A DNA stretch of 64,000 nt. It comes from Neptunitalea lumnitzerae (GTDB lineage Bacteria; Bacteroidota; Bacteroidia; Flavobacteriales; Flavobacteriaceae). Below the pieces are notes generated by a model, which was not told the origin of the DNA, searched no databases, and saw nothing but the letters and a program-made list of their open reading frames with translations. The translations under genes and the position numbers were made by a program. Location: positions 372,001-436,000 of the forward strand of contig NZ_BRVO01000002.1 of assembly GCF_027924185.1 (NCBI RefSeq), in the 5' to 3' direction. Of the stretch, positions 23,863-32,504 are shown in pieces; position 1 is the first letter of the stretch; each line of letters starts with the position of its first letter.

Positions 23863-26314
23863 TAAAAAAAACTTTAAAAATTGATCCTACATTAACTTCG
23901 CTTTGTACTTCAATATGTCCACCCATTACTTCTATCTGATTTTTGGTAATATATAACCCTATACCTTTAGAATCTGGTCTTTTTGTAAAGGTTTTGTACA
24001 TACCAAAAATCTTGTCTCCATGTTTTTTAAGGTCTATACCTATACCATTATCTTGAACAGTTAATCTTAAATTACCATTAAAGGTTTCGGTATAAATAGT
24101 TATTTCTGGAGTTCTATCTTGGTGTTTATATTTTAAAGCATTAGAAATTAAATTTAATAAAATACTTTCTAAATACGCAGGATTATATAAAATTCTTGTT
24201 TCAGGCTTAATTTTATTAATTACAATGGCGCCTTCTTTTTGTATTTTAGATTTTAAGACGGAAATAGTTTTTTCGGTATATTCATGTACATCTAAGAGCT
24301 CTGTTGTTATATTAACATTGGTACGTATACTTGTAATTTCGTTTAAGTTATGTATGGTTTCATCTAATGAGTTTGAAACATTTTTTAAGAGGTCTAAAAG
24401 TTCATTTTGTTCTTCTTGACTTTCTACGTATTCCAAATTGGTAATGATAGTTTGTATGTTACTCGTATGGGATCGTAAGTTATGGGAAATGATATAGGAG
24501 AAGTCTAACAATCGCTTGTTTCGTTCTATTAATGTGTTATGAGATTTCTTGAGTTCTCTAACCACATTTTTTCGTTCCGTAATATCCTCTGTAGATACAA
24601 AGACTCTTTTATATGATTTTTCAAAACCTGGCACTACATACCACTTTATAAGAACTTCTTTTTTATTACCCTTAAGTGTTTCTATTTCTGTTTCGCCTGA
24701 AAAAGAAACTTCACCTTTACAAATGGTTACTAAAAGTTTTATTAGAAAATGTGGGCCCTTCGTAGTAGCTAATTTTTTAAAATGTTCTATTAATTCAAGT
24801 TTGCAGGTAGCTTCAAATAAACCAACCATTTCTTTGTTTGCTGCAATAATATTGGTTTTACACACGCATTGAGCAATTAGGTCTGGGTGTGCTTTTAGAT
24901 ATCTGTAAATTTTTGTACTGGGTAAATGTGTTATTTGGGCTTTTTCAAGTTCTTTTTTAACTTCAGAAAAATCTTCTTCTGTTAAAGGTACTGTAGAATC
25001 ATCAAATAAACTTTTAAATCTAGATTCACTTTCTTTTAATAAATCAGAAGATCTTCTTTTTTCCGTTATGTCTTCTATAACAGAAATATAGGAAGTAGGT
25101 TTCTCACCTTTATGCCACATAGGGGAAACGGCTATGTTAACCCAAACAATAGTATTGTTTTTACTAATTAATTTTTTGGTAGCTGAAAACTTATTTAGGT
25201 CTCCTTTCTTTAATTTTAATAAAAGATTTTCAAAGTGTTGATCATCTTTATCTTGTACAAAATTGTGAACCTTGTTATGTTCCAAATAATCTAATTTGCA
25301 CTCTAACATTTTGCATAGCTGATGATTCGCTTTTATAAAAATTCTCTTTTCAATATCAACAACAGCAATTCCTAAAGCAGCATTGTCAAATATTGCTTGT
25401 AACTCAATTTCATTTTTAGAAATTAACTGATCTTGGTTGATTATTACTTTTTGTAATTCAGAAGGATGTTTTATAAGGTAGTATAATAGAATGGTTGACC
25501 CTACGCAAAAAATAGCCCATAATATAATAGTTGGATAGAGTGACTTTAATATGGTGTACTTTTTTTCTTTAACCAAATGAAGTTGCCAATTGCCCTGTGA
25601 AAGTTTAATGGTTTCTTTTATGCTGTTCTCCAAATTAGTTGGTCCGTCTAAAAAATAATCTACCTTCTGTGTTACTGGGTTAATTTTAGAAAGCTGCACA
25701 GAGTACCCATTAATATTAAAATTTGAAAGTCCTGAATTTTCTAGTATATTTTTAAAGCTTACAATAACGGCAGAGAATCCCCAAAACTTATCGTTTTTGT
25801 AAATAGGTAAACGTCCTACTACAGCTCTTCCCCCTTGAACCAATTCTAATGGACCTGCAAAGTAAATATCATTTCTTTCTATAGTTTGTTCTGCTTCATG
25901 CTTCGTATGTGCTGTGGTAAAAAGATTTAAGCCTAGTGCAGCTTCATTACCTTCTAACGGATATATATACTTTATTACACCATCAGGAACCAGTTGAACA
26001 ACATCTATGTTTTTATTTTTATTCAGTAATTGCTTTGCAATACTTTCAAAGTCATGTACTTGTCCATTGTTGTCTACTGCTTGAGAAAGAGAAAGAGTAG
26101 TTACATAGCTGTTCTGTAATATTTGCTCAATATTACGTTCAACAACATTTAGCATTTTTTGCATTTCTAGTTTCTCATTTTCCTCGGCAATGATATGTTC
26201 TTGTCTAATAATAATAAACCCAATTATTACTAAAACTAAAAAGCACAGAAAACTCAAAACTTTTGGTTTAAAGTTTAAAAAGAAATTTTTAGTATAAAGG
26301 CTATGTTCTTTCAA
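23852..26314 (-). CDS. CHASE-PAS-PAS sensor histidine kinase
   Basis: 820 residues. TM1 is at about 19-37; an extracytoplasmic CHASE domain (about 70-240) has LVPDGVIKYIYPLEGNEAAL; TM2 is at about 258-280. Two PAS domains follow (about 303-420 with GIAVVDIEKRIFIKANHQL, and about 430-590). The dimerisation helix carries FSYIISHNLRSHTSNIQT with the phospho-His, and the ATPase end has NALKYKH, DNGIGIDL and GIGLYITKNQIEVMGG. It senses a small extracellular ligand and phosphorylates the overlapping CheY-like regulator. It lacks its own receiver domain. It is divergent from pta across 194 bp. Confidence 0.92.
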   Translation of the reverse strand: MKEHSLYTKNFFLNFKPKVLSFLCFLVLVIIGFIIIRQEHIIAEENEKLEMQKMLNVVERNIEQILQNSYVTTLSLSQAVDNNGQVHDFESIAKQLLNKNKNIDVVQLVPDGVIKYIYPLEGNEAALGLNLFTTAHTKHEAEQTIERNDIYFAGPLELVQGGRAVVGRLPIYKNDKFWGFSAVIVSFKNILENSGLSNFNINGYSVQLSKINPVTQKVDYFLDGPTNLENSIKETIKLSQGNWQLHLVKEKKYTILKSLYPTIILWAIFCVGSTILLYYLIKHPSELQKVIINQDQLISKNEIELQAIFDNAALGIAVVDIEKRIFIKANHQLCKMLECKLDYLEHNKVHNFVQDKDDQHFENLLLKLKKGDLNKFSATKKLISKNNTIVWVNIAVSPMWHKGEKPTSYISVIEDITEKRRSSDLLKESESRFKSLFDDSTVPLTEEDFSEVKKELEKAQITHLPSTKIYRYLKAHPDLIAQCVCKTNIIAANKEMVGLFEATCKLELIEHFKKLATTKGPHFLIKLLVTICKGEVSFSGETEIETLKGNKKEVLIKWYVVPGFEKSYKRVFVSTEDITERKNVVRELKKSHNTLIERNKRLLDFSYIISHNLRSHTSNIQTIITNLEYVESQEEQNELLDLLKNVSNSLDETIHNLNEITSIRTNVNITTELLDVHEYTEKTISVLKSKIQKEGAIVINKIKPETRILYNPAYLESILLNLISNALKYKHQDRTPEITIYTETFNGNLRLTVQDNGIGIDLKKHGDKIFGMYKTFTKRPDSKGIGLYITKNQIEVMGGHIEVQSEVNVGSIFKVFFNEC

Positions 26315-26484
26315 AAGAAATAACTACTTAGAATAAAAAGTTAATTAACAATATATTACTGCAAAAGGAAGGGGTATTAAAGTAGTGAAAATAGTAAATA
26401 TGTAACCAAATTCACATGCGAAGATAGTTATTTTTTGAAATAAATAAATGTACAATTATCAGTATTTAGAAAAATTATAAACAG

Positions 26485-26492
26485 TATTTTTG
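26485..26492 (+). promoter_or_regulatory. -7 box for pta-ackA
   Basis: TATTTTTG matches TAnnTTTG and ends 16 bp before the pta start. No convincing -33 TTG at the expected distance. Confidence 0.5.
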
Positions 26493-26508
26493 TCCTAAAT
26501 AAGAGTTT

Positions 26509-28602
26509 ATGAATAAAGGAATATACATAGCAACCATGGAAGAAAATAGTGGTAAGTCACTAATATCTTTAGGGTTGATGCAGACGTTGCTAGGAAAAAC
26601 AGCTAAGGTAGGGTATTTCCGTCCTATCATAGATGATTTTCCAGAGGGGGTTAAGGATAACCATATAGAAACTATTTTAACGCACTTTGATGTAAGCGCT
26701 AGTTATGAGGAGTGTTATGGTGTTAGTAGAAAAAAAGTGTTAGAGAAACGCAACGAAGGTAATGAAGGTGAAGTACTTGACATTATTATTCAAAAATACA
26801 AAGCACTTGAAGATCAGTTTGACTTTGTACTAGTGGAGGGAACAGATTTTTCTGTGAAAGGAAATGTTTTTGAATTTGATACTAATGTTTCTATTGCTAA
26901 AAATTTAGGTCTACCGACCATTATTATTTGTAGTGGTAAAGGAAAAACGCAAAGTGAACTAGTAAGTGCTCTTAATTTTGCCTATACATCGTTTATACAT
27001 AAAGATGTAAAGGTTATTGGTATTGTTGCTAATAAAATTGAAGAAGAGCATATTAACTATGTGAAATTTGACCTTAAAAAGATTTTTCCTAAAGAAGTAG
27101 AGATTGCTGTAATACCTTTAATTAATATACTTCAGAACCCTACTGTAAAAGAGATTGTAAAAGAACTAAAAGGGAAAGTACTTTTTGGTGAAGAACATTT
27201 AGATAACCAAACGGGAAGTTTTGGCGTAGGAGCAATGCAATTAAGAAATTACCTTACACATTTAAGTGATAATAGTTTGGTAATAACTCCAGGTGATAGA
27301 GCTGATATTATTTTAGGAGCCTTACAAGCACATACATCGGCTAATTATCCTAATATTTCGGGTATCATTTTAACAGGAGGATTAATACCAGAAGATAGTA
27401 TCTTGCGTCTAATTGACGGGCTTTCTCAGATTGTTCCTATCATATCTGTTAAACAAGGAACTTTTGGAGTTACTAATAAAGTAGGTGGTATAAAATCTAA
27501 GATATATAAAGATAGTAAAGAGAAAATTATTACCTCTATTGCTACTTCTGAAAAGTATATGAATTTAGATGGACTAACCGAAAAGTTGATTAACTTTAAA
27601 GCTCATGCGGTTACTCCTAAAATGTTTCAGTATAGCTTATACAGAGCTGCTCAAAAATCAAGAAAACGTATTGTTTTACCAGAAGGTTCTGATGACAGAA
27701 TATTAACAGCCACGTCTAGATTGTTAGCTTTGGATGTAGTTGATATTATACTTTTAGGTAACGAAGAGAAGATTAAAACAAAAGTTAGTACTCTTGGGTT
27801 ACCTATAGATTTAAATAAGGTGAATATAATTGAGCCTATAAAATCTGATAAGTATTTAGAGTATGCTGAAACGTTTTATGAATTAAGAAAACATAAAAAC
27901 ATTAATATGGATATGGCTAAAGATGTAATGGCCGATGTTTCATATTTTGGTACTATGATGATTCATAAGGGTGATGCAGACGGTATGGTTTCTGGTGCTG
28001 CGCATACAACACAACACACCATTAGACCTGCATTACAATTTATAAAAACAAAGCCTGGTGTTTCGGTAGTATCTTCTGTATTCTTTATGTGCTTAGAAGA
28101 TAGAGTTTCTGTTTTTGGAGATTGCGCCATTAACCCTAACCCAACTGCAGAACAATTAGCTGAAATAGCAATATCTTCTGCAGAAAGTAGCGCTGCCTTT
28201 GGTATAGAACCTAAAATTGCTATGTTGTCTTATTCGTCTGGTACTTCTGGTAAAGGAGAGGATGTAGATAGAGTTAGAGAAGCTACTGAAATAGTTAGAA
28301 GTAAAAGACCTGATTTAAAAATTGAAGGACCTATACAATATGATGCTGCGGTTGATACTACTGTTGGTAAAAGCAAAATGCCAGATTCTGAAGTAGCAGG
28401 TCAAGCAACAGTATTAATTTTCCCTGATTTGAATACAGGTAACAACACTTACAAAGCGGTACAAAGAGAAACAGGAGCATTAGCCATTGGACCTATGTTG
28501 CAAGGACTTAATAAACCTGTAAACGACTTAAGTAGAGGGTGTACAATTGACGATGTATTTAATACCGTAATATTAACAGCAATACAAGCACAAGGAATAT
28601 AA
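26509..28602 (+). CDS. pta: Phosphate acetyltransferase
   Basis: 697 residues. The N-terminal third is a P-loop-like domain (EENSGKSLISLGLMQTLLG), the middle is the DRTGG regulatory domain, and the C-terminal half (about 380-697) is the catalytic PTA_PTB domain with RIVLPEGSDDRILTA, MVSGAAHTTQHTIRPALQ and the AILSYSSGTSG-type MLSYSSGTSGKGEDV. It interconverts acetyl-CoA and acetyl phosphate. Full length for the long form of the enzyme. The acetate kinase gene starts 6 bp after the stop, giving the complete acetate pathway in one operon. Confidence 0.96.
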   Translation: MNKGIYIATMEENSGKSLISLGLMQTLLGKTAKVGYFRPIIDDFPEGVKDNHIETILTHFDVSASYEECYGVSRKKVLEKRNEGNEGEVLDIIIQKYKALEDQFDFVLVEGTDFSVKGNVFEFDTNVSIAKNLGLPTIIICSGKGKTQSELVSALNFAYTSFIHKDVKVIGIVANKIEEEHINYVKFDLKKIFPKEVEIAVIPLINILQNPTVKEIVKELKGKVLFGEEHLDNQTGSFGVGAMQLRNYLTHLSDNSLVITPGDRADIILGALQAHTSANYPNISGIILTGGLIPEDSILRLIDGLSQIVPIISVKQGTFGVTNKVGGIKSKIYKDSKEKIITSIATSEKYMNLDGLTEKLINFKAHAVTPKMFQYSLYRAAQKSRKRIVLPEGSDDRILTATSRLLALDVVDIILLGNEEKIKTKVSTLGLPIDLNKVNIIEPIKSDKYLEYAETFYELRKHKNINMDMAKDVMADVSYFGTMMIHKGDADGMVSGAAHTTQHTIRPALQFIKTKPGVSVVSSVFFMCLEDRVSVFGDCAINPNPTAEQLAEIAISSAESSAAFGIEPKIAMLSYSSGTSGKGEDVDRVREATEIVRSKRPDLKIEGPIQYDAAVDTTVGKSKMPDSEVAGQATVLIFPDLNTGNNTYKAVQRETGALAIGPMLQGLNKPVNDLSRGCTIDDVFNTVILTAIQAQGI

Positions 28603-28607
28603 TTAAC

Positions 28608-29804
28608 ATGAATGTTTTAGTAATAAATTCAGGAAGTTCATCTATAAAATTTCAACTTATAAAAATGCCGCAAGAGCATGTAGCGGCTAGTGGTTTAGTG
28701 GAAAGAATAGGATTAGATGGTGCTTTAATACACTATAAGTCTGGAGATTTTAAAATAACCAAAGAAGTAGATGTGCCTGATCATGAAACAGGTTTATTAA
28801 AAATTACAACGTATCTTTTAGATAAAGAGTTTGGTGTAATTAGTGATAAAAATAATATTCAAATTGTTGGTCATCGTGTAGTTCACGGAGGAAAAACTTT
28901 CTCGAAAACAGTGGAAGTAACAGATGATGTTAAAGATAAAGTAAAAGATTTATTTGCTTTAGCGCCATTGCATAACCCACCTAACTTAAAGGGTATAGAA
29001 GTGGCAGAAAAAGTATTTTCTAGTGCAAAGCAAGTAGCTGTTTTTGATACTGCCTTTTTTCAAACGATGGAACCAAAAGCATATCAATATGCAATACCTA
29101 AAGAACTTACAGAGGAGCATGATATACGTGCATATGGTTTTCATGGTACAAGTCATAAATATGTTTCTGAAAAAGCTATTGAATACCTAACAGAAAAAGG
29201 ATTACCTTCTGGGAAAATAATTACCATCCACCTAGGAAATGGATGTAGCATTACTGCAGTTAAAGATGGTAAAGCCATTGATCATTCCTTAGGTATGGGG
29301 CCTGCTAACGGTTTAATTATGGGAACCAGAGCAGGGGATATTGATCAATCTGTGATTTTCTATATGATTGATCAGTTAGGATACACTTCTGATGAAGTTA
29401 ATAATATTTTACTTAAGAAGAGTGGTATGCTTGGTTTAACTGGGTATAGTGATATGCGTGATATTGAAGCAAAATCTGCTGATGGAGATGAAGCTTGTAG
29501 ACTTGCTTTATATACAAATGGATACAAGATTAAGAAATATATTGGTTCTTATGTTGCAGCCATGAATGGTTTAGATGCTATTGTATTTACTGCTGGTATT
29601 GGTGAGAATAGTAGTGTTATTAGAAAAATAGTTTGTGAAGAAATGGAATATCTAGGAATTAAATTAGATCCTAGAAAGAATGCTGTAAGAGGTAATACTG
29701 TACGTATGGTAAATGAACCTGATGCAGTTACCAAAGTTTTAATTGTACCCACCAACGAAGAGCTTGAGATAGCTAAACAATCTTATAACTTAGTTATTGA
29801 TTAA
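28608..29804 (+). CDS. ackA: Acetate kinase
   Basis: 398 residues, the normal length. It opens MNVLVINSGSSSIKFQL (the ATP/acetate signature), and contains VGHRVVHGG, FDTAFFQTM, YGFHGTSHKYVS with the catalytic region, HLGNGCS and FTAGIGENS. It moves phosphate between acetyl phosphate and ADP, forming ATP and acetate or the reverse. It is the second gene of the pta-ackA operon and is followed by a strong terminator. Confidence 0.97.
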   Translation: MNVLVINSGSSSIKFQLIKMPQEHVAASGLVERIGLDGALIHYKSGDFKITKEVDVPDHETGLLKITTYLLDKEFGVISDKNNIQIVGHRVVHGGKTFSKTVEVTDDVKDKVKDLFALAPLHNPPNLKGIEVAEKVFSSAKQVAVFDTAFFQTMEPKAYQYAIPKELTEEHDIRAYGFHGTSHKYVSEKAIEYLTEKGLPSGKIITIHLGNGCSITAVKDGKAIDHSLGMGPANGLIMGTRAGDIDQSVIFYMIDQLGYTSDEVNNILLKKSGMLGLTGYSDMRDIEAKSADGDEACRLALYTNGYKIKKYIGSYVAAMNGLDAIVFTAGIGENSSVIRKIVCEEMEYLGIKLDPRKNAVRGNTVRMVNEPDAVTKVLIVPTNEELEIAKQSYNLVID

Positions 29805-29823
29805 GAAATATATTGTAAAATGT

Positions 29824-29857
29824 AAAACCCCAGATTTTAATTAGTCTGGGGTTTTTT
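29824..29857 (+). terminator. Terminator of pta-ackA
   Basis: AAAACCCCAGA (29824-29834) pairs with TCTGGGGTTTT (29845-29855), loop about 10 nt, and a T-run. Confidence 0.88.
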
Positions 29858-29869
29858 ATATCTTTTTTT

Positions 29870-30991
29870 TTAATCAATATCTTTAACAAAAGTGGTTCTT
29901 CTTGTATAGATAGTAGGATTAAAATTTTTCCAAATTTGTCTTACTGCTACATTGCTCGCTAGTTCGGGCGTTCTCAAGCAATTTTCAATTTTCTTCTTCT
30001 TAAAAGTTTTATAATATTCACTAAATAGAATAGCAGTTACACCCTTATTTTGATATTTAGGATGAACCCCGATTAAATAGAAAAGTGCTGTTTTATTCTT
30101 TTTAGCTTTTAATAGATGAATAAACCCGAAAGGAAATAATTTACCATTTGCTTTTTGTAAAGCCTCACTGAATGATGGTAATACAATACCAAATGTTACT
30201 AAGTTGCCTTCTTTATCGGTAATAAACTTTACATACTCCGGATCAATAAAAGGAATATACTTTTTCTTAAAATAATCTTTTTGCTTTTGGCTTACAGGTA
30301 TAAACGAAGATAAAACATCGTATGTAGAATTAAATAAATCAAACATTTTATCTACGTGTGGTAAAATGTCTGCTGTAGTTTTAAAATTAAGAGGGGTAAG
30401 TTCATACCTAGCTCTTATTAGTTTGTCTGCCTTTTCAAAAAATTTTGGATCTACATTAGAAAAAGGAAACTTATTTTCTACATATTCTTTACCAATTTCA
30501 AAGCCTAATTGTTTGTAATGCTCTTGATAATATGGGTAATTATACCATGTAGCCATTGTTCCTATTTCATCAAAACCCTCAGTCATTACTCCAACTTTAT
30601 CTAAGTTAGAGAATCCCATAGGTCCTTCAGCAAACTCTAATCCGTGTGATTTTCCTATTTCAAAAGCCTTCTCTAACAAGGTTTTTGAAACCTCTATGTC
30701 ATCAATAAAGTCAAACCAACCAAATCTAACCTTTTTAATTTTTTGTTCGTTTACTTCGTGCCAGTTTATAATAACAGCAATACGGCCAACCATTTCACCT
30801 GTTTCGTTATAAGCTCCAAAAAAAGTAGCTTCAGCATTTTCAAAGGCAGGGTTTTCATTTTTATCAAATGTGGCTAATTCCTCTTTGATAATAGGAGGAA
30901 CCCAGTATTTATTATTTTTATATAAAGTAAATGGATACTTAACAAAAGATTCCATTTCTTTCTTTGTAGTTAGTTCTTTAAGCGTTACCAT
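29870..30991 (-). CDS. GNAT-like protein (YghO type), function unknown
   Basis: 373 residues. The N-terminal half resembles the YghO-type proteins: KYPFTLYKNNKYWVPPI, GRIAVIINWHEV, FGWFDFIDDIEVSKTLL and EGPMGFSNLDKVGVMTEGFD. The C-terminal part has a GNAT-like acetyl-CoA site, LIGVHPKYQNKGVTAILFSEY. No signal peptide. The catalytic substrate is unknown. The gene is followed 19 bp downstream on the coding strand direction by nothing but the pta-ackA terminator, and a putative outer-membrane gene precedes it by 19 bp, so the two may be co-transcribed. Confidence 0.75.
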   Translation of the reverse strand: MVTLKELTTKKEMESFVKYPFTLYKNNKYWVPPIIKEELATFDKNENPAFENAEATFFGAYNETGEMVGRIAVIINWHEVNEQKIKKVRFGWFDFIDDIEVSKTLLEKAFEIGKSHGLEFAEGPMGFSNLDKVGVMTEGFDEIGTMATWYNYPYYQEHYKQLGFEIGKEYVENKFPFSNVDPKFFEKADKLIRARYELTPLNFKTTADILPHVDKMFDLFNSTYDVLSSFIPVSQKQKDYFKKKYIPFIDPEYVKFITDKEGNLVTFGIVLPSFSEALQKANGKLFPFGFIHLLKAKKNKTALFYLIGVHPKYQNKGVTAILFSEYYKTFKKKKIENCLRTPELASNVAVRQIWKNFNPTIYTRRTTFVKDID

Positions 30992-31010
30992 TATTATTTG
31001 TTAAGTTTCT

Positions 31011-32054
31011 TTATTCTTCGTCTTCTATAGATTCTTCAATCTCTTTTATTTTCTTGGTTTTCTTTTTCTTTTTCTTCTTCTTTCTCTTACCAGTTGAAAG
31101 CTCTTTGTTAGATTTTTCTTTATTTGTTTTTATTTCATCAACATGTTTATCAATTCTAAAGGAAACACCTAAAGAAGTGTAGCCTTGTGAAGGCGTGTTT
31201 TTAAAGCTTCCTCCAAGACTTAAATCTATTTGCCAATCTCTACCTAATAAATAGGCAATACCTCCTTTAGCAAGCACATCTGCATATACATCACTTTTAA
31301 TACCTTGGTTTTCTACAAAAACGCTAAGTCTAGAATTGCTTTTAAATGAGTGTACCAGCGTAATTATATAAGACATTTCCGGGTAATCTGTAGCAATACG
31401 GTTATACCCCCAGTTTGTTATTAAAACCCAATAACCAGCAAAATTACTTTGTGTAGTTAAAACTACCTTAGGGCTAAATGCAGGCTCTTCTAATTGAGCA
31501 TAAAAAGCAATGTTATCTAAATTAAATTGATTACCATAATCAAATGGAGAATCTGGCACTAAGTTTACACCTCCGTAAAGTGCTACGGTTGGTATTAAAT
31601 CTTTCCATCGAAAACCATAGTTGTCATCCCAACTTCTTATATTAATTATTTGGTCTTCCTCCTTAATAGGATTAAAAATTAGATACTTAGCTCCAATAGA
31701 ATTTTTTAAGAATCCTCCTCTAGATTCCTCTAAGATAGGAGTTACTGTAGTATTGGTTAGATTATCAAACTGATAAGTAAAATCCCAAAGTAATTCAAGC
31801 TGTTCTTTAAATAAACCATATCTAACGGTGAAATCAACAGCAGCACCCTCTACCATTGAATTATTAAAGCTATCATGTTCTAAACTTTTATAGCTTAACC
31901 CTGTTTCTACTTGTAAAACTCTTTTACCAACAGAAAAGGAACTCATAGAAGTTCCTGGGCGGTTAGAATTTATAACATCTGTGTATTGTCCTAGACTTAC
32001 TGTTGTATATCCGAAAAATGATATACAAAGAATAGCTTTAAATAATATCCTCAT
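31011..32054 (-). CDS. Outer-membrane transporter-like protein (MetA-pathway phenol degradation type)
   Basis: 347 residues. A signal peptide (about 1-22, CISFFGYTTVSLGQ) precedes a beta-strand-rich body with VINSNRPGTSMSSFSVGKRV and LQVETGLSYKSLEHD, typical of the PF13557-type transporter/porin-like family in Bacteroidota, and ends with GYTSLGVSFRI. An unusual tail (about 315-347) is a run of lysines (KRKKKKKKKKTKK) followed by acidic residues, absent from a normal barrel end and probably disordered. The substrate is unknown. Confidence 0.7.
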   Translation of the reverse strand: MRILFKAILCISFFGYTTVSLGQYTDVINSNRPGTSMSSFSVGKRVLQVETGLSYKSLEHDSFNNSMVEGAAVDFTVRYGLFKEQLELLWDFTYQFDNLTNTTVTPILEESRGGFLKNSIGAKYLIFNPIKEEDQIINIRSWDDNYGFRWKDLIPTVALYGGVNLVPDSPFDYGNQFNLDNIAFYAQLEEPAFSPKVVLTTQSNFAGYWVLITNWGYNRIATDYPEMSYIITLVHSFKSNSRLSVFVENQGIKSDVYADVLAKGGIAYLLGRDWQIDLSLGGSFKNTPSQGYTSLGVSFRIDKHVDEIKTNKEKSNKELSTGKRKKKKKKKKTKKIKEIEESIEDEE

Positions 32055-32213
32055 ATTTTATATCTAAATTACTCGGTTTAAAAGTAACAAATACCTAATA
32101 AACTGCCTAAAATAACAAGTCAATAAAAGCTTTTTTTAGATAGATTTATGAAAACTGTTATAGTTTACTAGAAATAGAATTGTAATTTTGAGATTTATAA
32201 ATATTTGAATAGA

Positions 32214-32483
32214 ATGCAGTTTGTTTATATGACCAGTTTTTTAAGAACACTTATTATAATTATTTCAATAATACTTTTATTGAGATTTGTAACAAGAGTT
32301 TTTATGCCGTATGTTCTTAGATATTTGATGAAAAAGTCTGAGGAACAAATTAATAAGAAGTTTAACGAATTTAATCAACAGAATAATAAAAATTCATACG
32401 ATACTACCAATCAAACTAACAATGTAAAACCAAAAGAAAAGAAAAAGGTAGGGGAGTATATAGATTTTGAAGAAATTGACTAA
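32214..32483 (+). CDS. DUF4834 family small membrane protein
   Basis: About 89 residues from MQFVYMTSFLRTLIIIISII. One N-terminal span (LRTLIIIISIILLLRFVTR) leads into a charged, Asn/Lys-rich tail ending VGEYIDFEEID, which is the DUF4834 signature (GEYIDFEEID). The start could instead be ATG 32229; an in-frame TTG at 32205 is a weaker option. Function is unknown. It lies 21 bp upstream of the YfhO gene, a common pairing in flavobacteria. Confidence 0.8.
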   Translation: MQFVYMTSFLRTLIIIISIILLLRFVTRVFMPYVLRYLMKKSEEQINKKFNEFNQQNNKNSYDTTNQTNNVKPKEKKKVGEYIDFEEID

Positions 32484-32504
32484 CCAAAACTACTAACTAA
32501 CCAA

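Noticed and set aside
29549-29755. Minus-strand frame of 68 codons within ackA
   Set aside because: Antisense to the conserved acetate kinase, so a shadow frame.
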